Below, piece by piece: positions 52,762 through 54,700 of a stretch of 54,700 bases of DNA. Origin of the DNA: an uncultured Verrucomicrobia subdivision 3 bacterium (GTDB taxonomy: Bacteria > Verrucomicrobiota > Verrucomicrobiia > Limisphaerales > UBA11358); contig CAIXFY010000020.1 in assembly GCA_903918885.1 (NCBI GenBank), positions 1 to 54,700 on the forward strand. The letters are read 5' to 3'. Position 1 is the stretch's first letter; the number at the start of each line of letters is the position of its first letter. Under the pieces are notes generated by a model that had not been told where the DNA came from, ran no database searches, and saw only the letters and a program-made list of their open reading frames with translations. Made by a program: the position numbers and the translations under genes.

Positions 52762-53772
52762 CTATTTCCGCCGCCACCAACTTGTCATGCGCTTGGGCTG
52801 CTGTGACTGATCCGGCGACTGGGATTGTTGCCGCAGCAAAAGGCTCCGCGCGGCTTCCAGCGCCATGATGAATTCATCATAGCTCAAAAACCGGTCGGCG
52901 GGATTCTTGGCCAGCGATTGCCCTAGCGCATCGCTCGTGGCCTGGGAAATTTCCGGCACCACCAAGTTGGGCGGCGTCAGTGGTGTCTGCACCTGTGCAA
53001 TGACTACTTCCTCCACCGTCGGCGCATCGAACGGCACATGGCCGGTCACGGCGTGATAGAGTGTTGCTCCGAGTGAATACATGTCGGACAAAAATGTTTC
53101 CGGCTCGCGCTTGATTTTTTCCGGCGCGACATAATACGGCGTGCCGCGCGTGAACTCTGCGCCCTCTGCTTCCGCGTCGGTTTTGCGAGCCAGCCCAAAA
53201 TCCACCAGCTTCGGTTCGTGATCGGCGTTGAATAAAATATTCCCCGGTTTGATGTCGCAATGCAGCAGGTCATATTTCAACGCCATATCCAGCGCCGAGG
53301 CGATTTTGATGCCGATGTCCAGCACCTGCAGTTCGGGAATGATGTGCAGCTTTTCAATCCGCGCATCCAGACTGCCTTGGTCCGCGATTTCCATCACCAA
53401 GTAACGTTCGCCTTCCCATTCGTCAAACGTGTAAATGTGAATGATGTTCGTGTGGTTCAACTTCGCGCAGGCACGGGCTTCGAGATAAAAACTTTCCAAC
53501 ATCTGCGGCTCGTCCAACAATTCCTTCTTCATCAACTTCACTGCTACGGCCCGTTCCAGCGTTGTGTCCCACGCGCGATACACCGTGCCCATGCCGCCGG
53601 AGGCGATCTTGCTACGCAGCTCAAACTGCCGCAACTGCATCGGCATCATGATGGCGTGGCCACATTTTTTGCACGGCTCGCTCGCGAGCGGCGGGAGATC
53701 GCTGGGAATGAAAGTCTTCGCGTCGCAGCCCGGACACGTCACCAGCTTCAGAGGTTTGTTGGCATCGCTCAT
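52762..53772 (-). CDS. Ser/Thr protein kinase with N-terminal zinc ribbon
   Basis: A 336-residue Hanks-type kinase. N-terminal zinc ribbon VTCPGCDAKTF...CKKCGHAIMMP (residues about 12-45). Kinase domain: glycine loop SGGMGTVYRA, ATP-binding Lys in VAVKLMKK, catalytic loop HCDIKPGN (a Cys where RD kinases have Arg, so non-RD), DFG (LVDFGLARK), APE as VAPEKI. The C-terminal tail is short (SLLLRQQSQSPDQSQQPKRM) with no sensor domain or membrane helix, so it is soluble. Such ribbon-kinases are common in Verrucomicrobia and Planctomycetes. Targets unknown. Confidence 0.85.
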   Translation of the reverse strand: MSDANKPLKLVTCPGCDAKTFIPSDLPPLASEPCKKCGHAIMMPMQLRQFELRSKIASGGMGTVYRAWDTTLERAVAVKLMKKELLDEPQMLESFYLEARACAKLNHTNIIHIYTFDEWEGERYLVMEIADQGSLDARIEKLHIIPELQVLDIGIKIASALDMALKYDLLHCDIKPGNILFNADHEPKLVDFGLARKTDAEAEGAEFTRGTPYYVAPEKIKREPETFLSDMYSLGATLYHAVTGHVPFDAPTVEEVVIAQVQTPLTPPNLVVPEISQATSDALGQSLAKNPADRFLSYDEFIMALEAARSLLLRQQSQSPDQSQQPKRMTSWWRRK

Positions 53773-53825
53773 GTGAGTCGCCCCAATCTACCACGCACCG
53801 CCAATCCGACAAGCGGGGAAATTCT

Positions 53826-53853
53826 TTGACAAACCCCAATGAATTGCTATCTT
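53826..53853 (+). promoter_or_regulatory. sigma-70-type promoter of a short transcript
   Basis: TTGACA (53826-53831), a 16-base spacer and TATCTT (53848-53853) form a strong promoter in the space between the divergent kinase gene and a short ORF. Transcription would begin near 53860, next to an ATG at 53858-53860. Confidence 0.55.
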
Positions 53854-53857
53854 GTCC

Positions 53858-53977
53858 ATGTCCGTTATGAAAAACACGTTCACCAAACTGATGAAAGCGC
53901 ACTCGCCGGTAAATGGCTATATGGCCATTTGGCAGCGCTGCTCCCGTCGTTTGGGCGTCGTGGTAACGGAATCTTGA
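53858..53977 (+). CDS. small ORF (39 aa) or leader/sRNA region
   Basis: An open frame of 39 residues with MSVMKNTFTKLMKAHSPVNG at its start and RRLGVVVTES at its end. No ribosome site is visible, and the transcription start inferred from the promoter is at or just inside its first codon, so it would be nearly leaderless; a second ATG lies at 53867. It is followed after 23 bases by a strong terminator. It may be a small protein, a regulatory leader of the next gene, or part of a small RNA. No family recognised. Confidence 0.4.
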   Translation: MSVMKNTFTKLMKAHSPVNGYMAIWQRCSRRLGVVVTES

Positions 53978-54000
53978 TTCGCTAACTTAAGAATTTTCCA

Positions 54001-54038
54001 AACCCGCGATTGCTCAAGCAGTCGCGGGTTTTCTGTTT
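54001..54038 (+). terminator. intrinsic terminator, small transcript
   Basis: AACCCGCGATTGC / GCAGTCGCGGGTT with a TCAA loop, followed by a T-rich run. The stem has one G-T pair. Together with the promoter at 53826 it delimits a transcript of about 180 bases. Confidence 0.8.
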
Positions 54039-54067
54039 TAACCAACAACCAAAGAAAGGATCAAACC

Positions 54068-54415
54068 ATGAATACAAATAAAAACCGGGTGGCGGCCAAA
54101 TTCGCCCCCGAAACGCGCTTCGAAGTGCGGCCCGCCCCGGCTGCGCTCACCGCGCCGTTCCGCGTCAACCTCGAAACCGACTTCGAGCGGCTCAAGAACC
54201 GGTTGCTCGGCGAACGCTTGGCCGCCGTCGAACGCCCGCAACTGAACGCCCCGCTCCGCCGCGCCGCCAACGACGCTGCTGCACTCGCGTGGGTGACGTT
54301 CTACCCGCTGCTGACGTTCCCGACGCTGTTCGAGGAAAAGACTGCCGCCGCCGTCCGCCACGCCGAACGGCAGGCGCGCGTCTATGCCGTCAGCCGCGAA
54401 ATCATCGCCGCATGA
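54068..54415 (+). CDS. unknown protein (115 aa)
   Basis: A 115-residue soluble protein that starts at ATG 54068 after a good ribosome site (AGAAAGGATC). It begins with MNTNKNRVAAKFAPETRFEV and ends with ARVYAVSREIIAA. The middle holds two helices (FERLKNRLLGERLAAVERPQ; RRAANDAAALAWVTFYPLLT) and a hydrophobic cluster. I do not recognise the family. It is preceded by a short terminated transcript and followed by a repeat and a long hairpin. Confidence 0.7.
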   Translation: MNTNKNRVAAKFAPETRFEVRPAPAALTAPFRVNLETDFERLKNRLLGERLAAVERPQLNAPLRRAANDAAALAWVTFYPLLTFPTLFEEKTAAAVRHAERQARVYAVSREIIAA

Positions 54416-54427
54416 AGCTAAGTAAAA

Positions 54428-54488
54428 AGTGACGGGTGACAAGTGATGAGCCGCCACACGCGACGCTCGTCACTTGTCACTCGCCACT
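54428..54488. repeat. inverted word repeat, GTGACAAGTGA family
   Basis: Left arm AGTGACGGGTGACAAGTGAT and right arm GTCACTTGTCACTCGCCACT are inverted copies of the word GTGACAAGTGAC. It lies between the stop of the small unknown gene and the terminator of murA. Confidence 0.7.
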
Positions 54489-54505
54489 GATTTTGTGGGG
54501 AAGCA

Positions 54506-54580
54506 AGCCGGCGAGAAGTCGTTCGTGTGGGCAAATTAATTTTGCGCCCGCACCAACGGCTTCTCGCCGCGCTTTTTTAT
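54506..54580. terminator. long bidirectional hairpin between the small gene and murA
   Basis: Arms of about 28 bases (GCCGGCGAGAAGTCGTTCG onward, and CGCACCAACGGCTTCTCGCC) pair with a few mismatches around a short AT-rich loop, then TTTTTT on the plus strand. It can terminate the plus-strand gene and, on the minus strand, murA, whose stop overlaps its end. Confidence 0.65.
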
Positions 54581-54700
54581 TTTTCCTCAATGCGCTGAAT
54601 CCGCGCGCCGAGTTTTCGCAGCTTCGCGTCCATCTGCTCGTAGCCGCGATCCAGATGGTAAATGCGGTTCACCTGCGTCGAACCTTTTGCCGCGAGTCCC
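54577..54700 (-). CDS. murA: MurA C-terminus (partial)
   Basis: Only the last 40 codons are in the window: [40 protein letters not shown]. This is the C-terminal part of UDP-N-acetylglucosamine 1-carboxyvinyltransferase, which begins peptidoglycan synthesis; the family has a YHLDRGYE segment here. The rest is past the right edge. Confidence 0.85.
   Translation of the reverse strand, partial: GLAAKGSTQVNRIYHLDRGYEQMDAKLRKLGARIQRIEEK

Noticed and set aside
1-54700. CRISPR array, prophage, tRNA or rRNA genes
   Set aside because: No evenly spaced 25-40 base repeats, phage genes, tRNA cloverleaf or rRNA-like conserved stretch was seen by eye.

Overview
The window looks like chromosomal DNA of a GC-rich Gram-negative bacterium, most likely a member of the Verrucomicrobiota (Pedosphaera/Limisphaerales-like). 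The grounds are indirect: a PEP-CTERM protein with the VGYINL-type secreted domain, a DA1-like LIM metallopeptidase, CxxC zinc-ribbon membrane and kinase proteins, outer-membrane assembly genes (LptE, BamD-like), and many short word-repeat palindromes between genes. No rRNA, tRNA, CRISPR array or prophage was seen. No stretch over 300 bases lacks a gene.

Layout. 1-750: possible insertion-sequence end abutting a 5'-truncated PEP-CTERM gene. 755-5552 (minus): slyX-recG-lipoprotein-membrane protein-guaA. 5647-9958 (plus): PurD-like ATP-grasp enzyme, alanine racemase, Ate1/Bpt-like transferase, and a frameshifted orphan gene. 9980-14061 (minus): dus, argS, PTS EIIA, M50-like membrane protease. 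14165-21551 (plus): pyrE, dnaK, an AT-rich two-gene island (one gene is DUF1737), groES-groEL, a secreted beta-propeller-like protein. 21634-24980 (plus): ribD-ribE, then an ornithine-lipid-type acyltransferase pair. 24987-32042: DEDD exonuclease, redoxin with a stop just before its conserved tail, gmhA, FmdB-like protein, NahK-like sugar kinase, DA1-like peptidase, zinc-ribbon membrane protein, thiH. 32168-41979: aminotransferase carrying an in-frame palindrome, ABC-2-like permease, coaB, DUF554 protein, EEP nuclease, AmpG-like and EntS-like MFS proteins, a sulfatase-fold protein without its catalytic motif. 42112-43914: LysM protein, a probable single integron gene cassette, uppP. 44041-50705: a cell-polarity/type IV pilus cluster (PATAN response regulator, roadblock proteins, MglA, PilT). 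50747-52708: BamD-like, LptE, small secreted protein. 52762-54700: Ser/Thr kinase, a short promoter-to-terminator transcript, a small unknown gene, and the C-terminal end of murA.

The most informative unusual signals are: (1) several families of word-periodic inverted repeats that sit directly in front of start codons, two of which have entered coding sequence in frame (aminotransferase, ribD); (2) an integron-like cassette, 42717-43111, with matching GTTAGGC and GCCTAAC ends and a foldable attC-like hairpin; (3) the Mgl/roadblock/PATAN/PilT cluster, with a near-consensus sigma-54 promoter and a poly-C frameshift in pilT; and (4) three reading-frame interruptions (poly-T, poly-C, in-frame TAA) that need to be separated into sequencing error, phase variation or decay.
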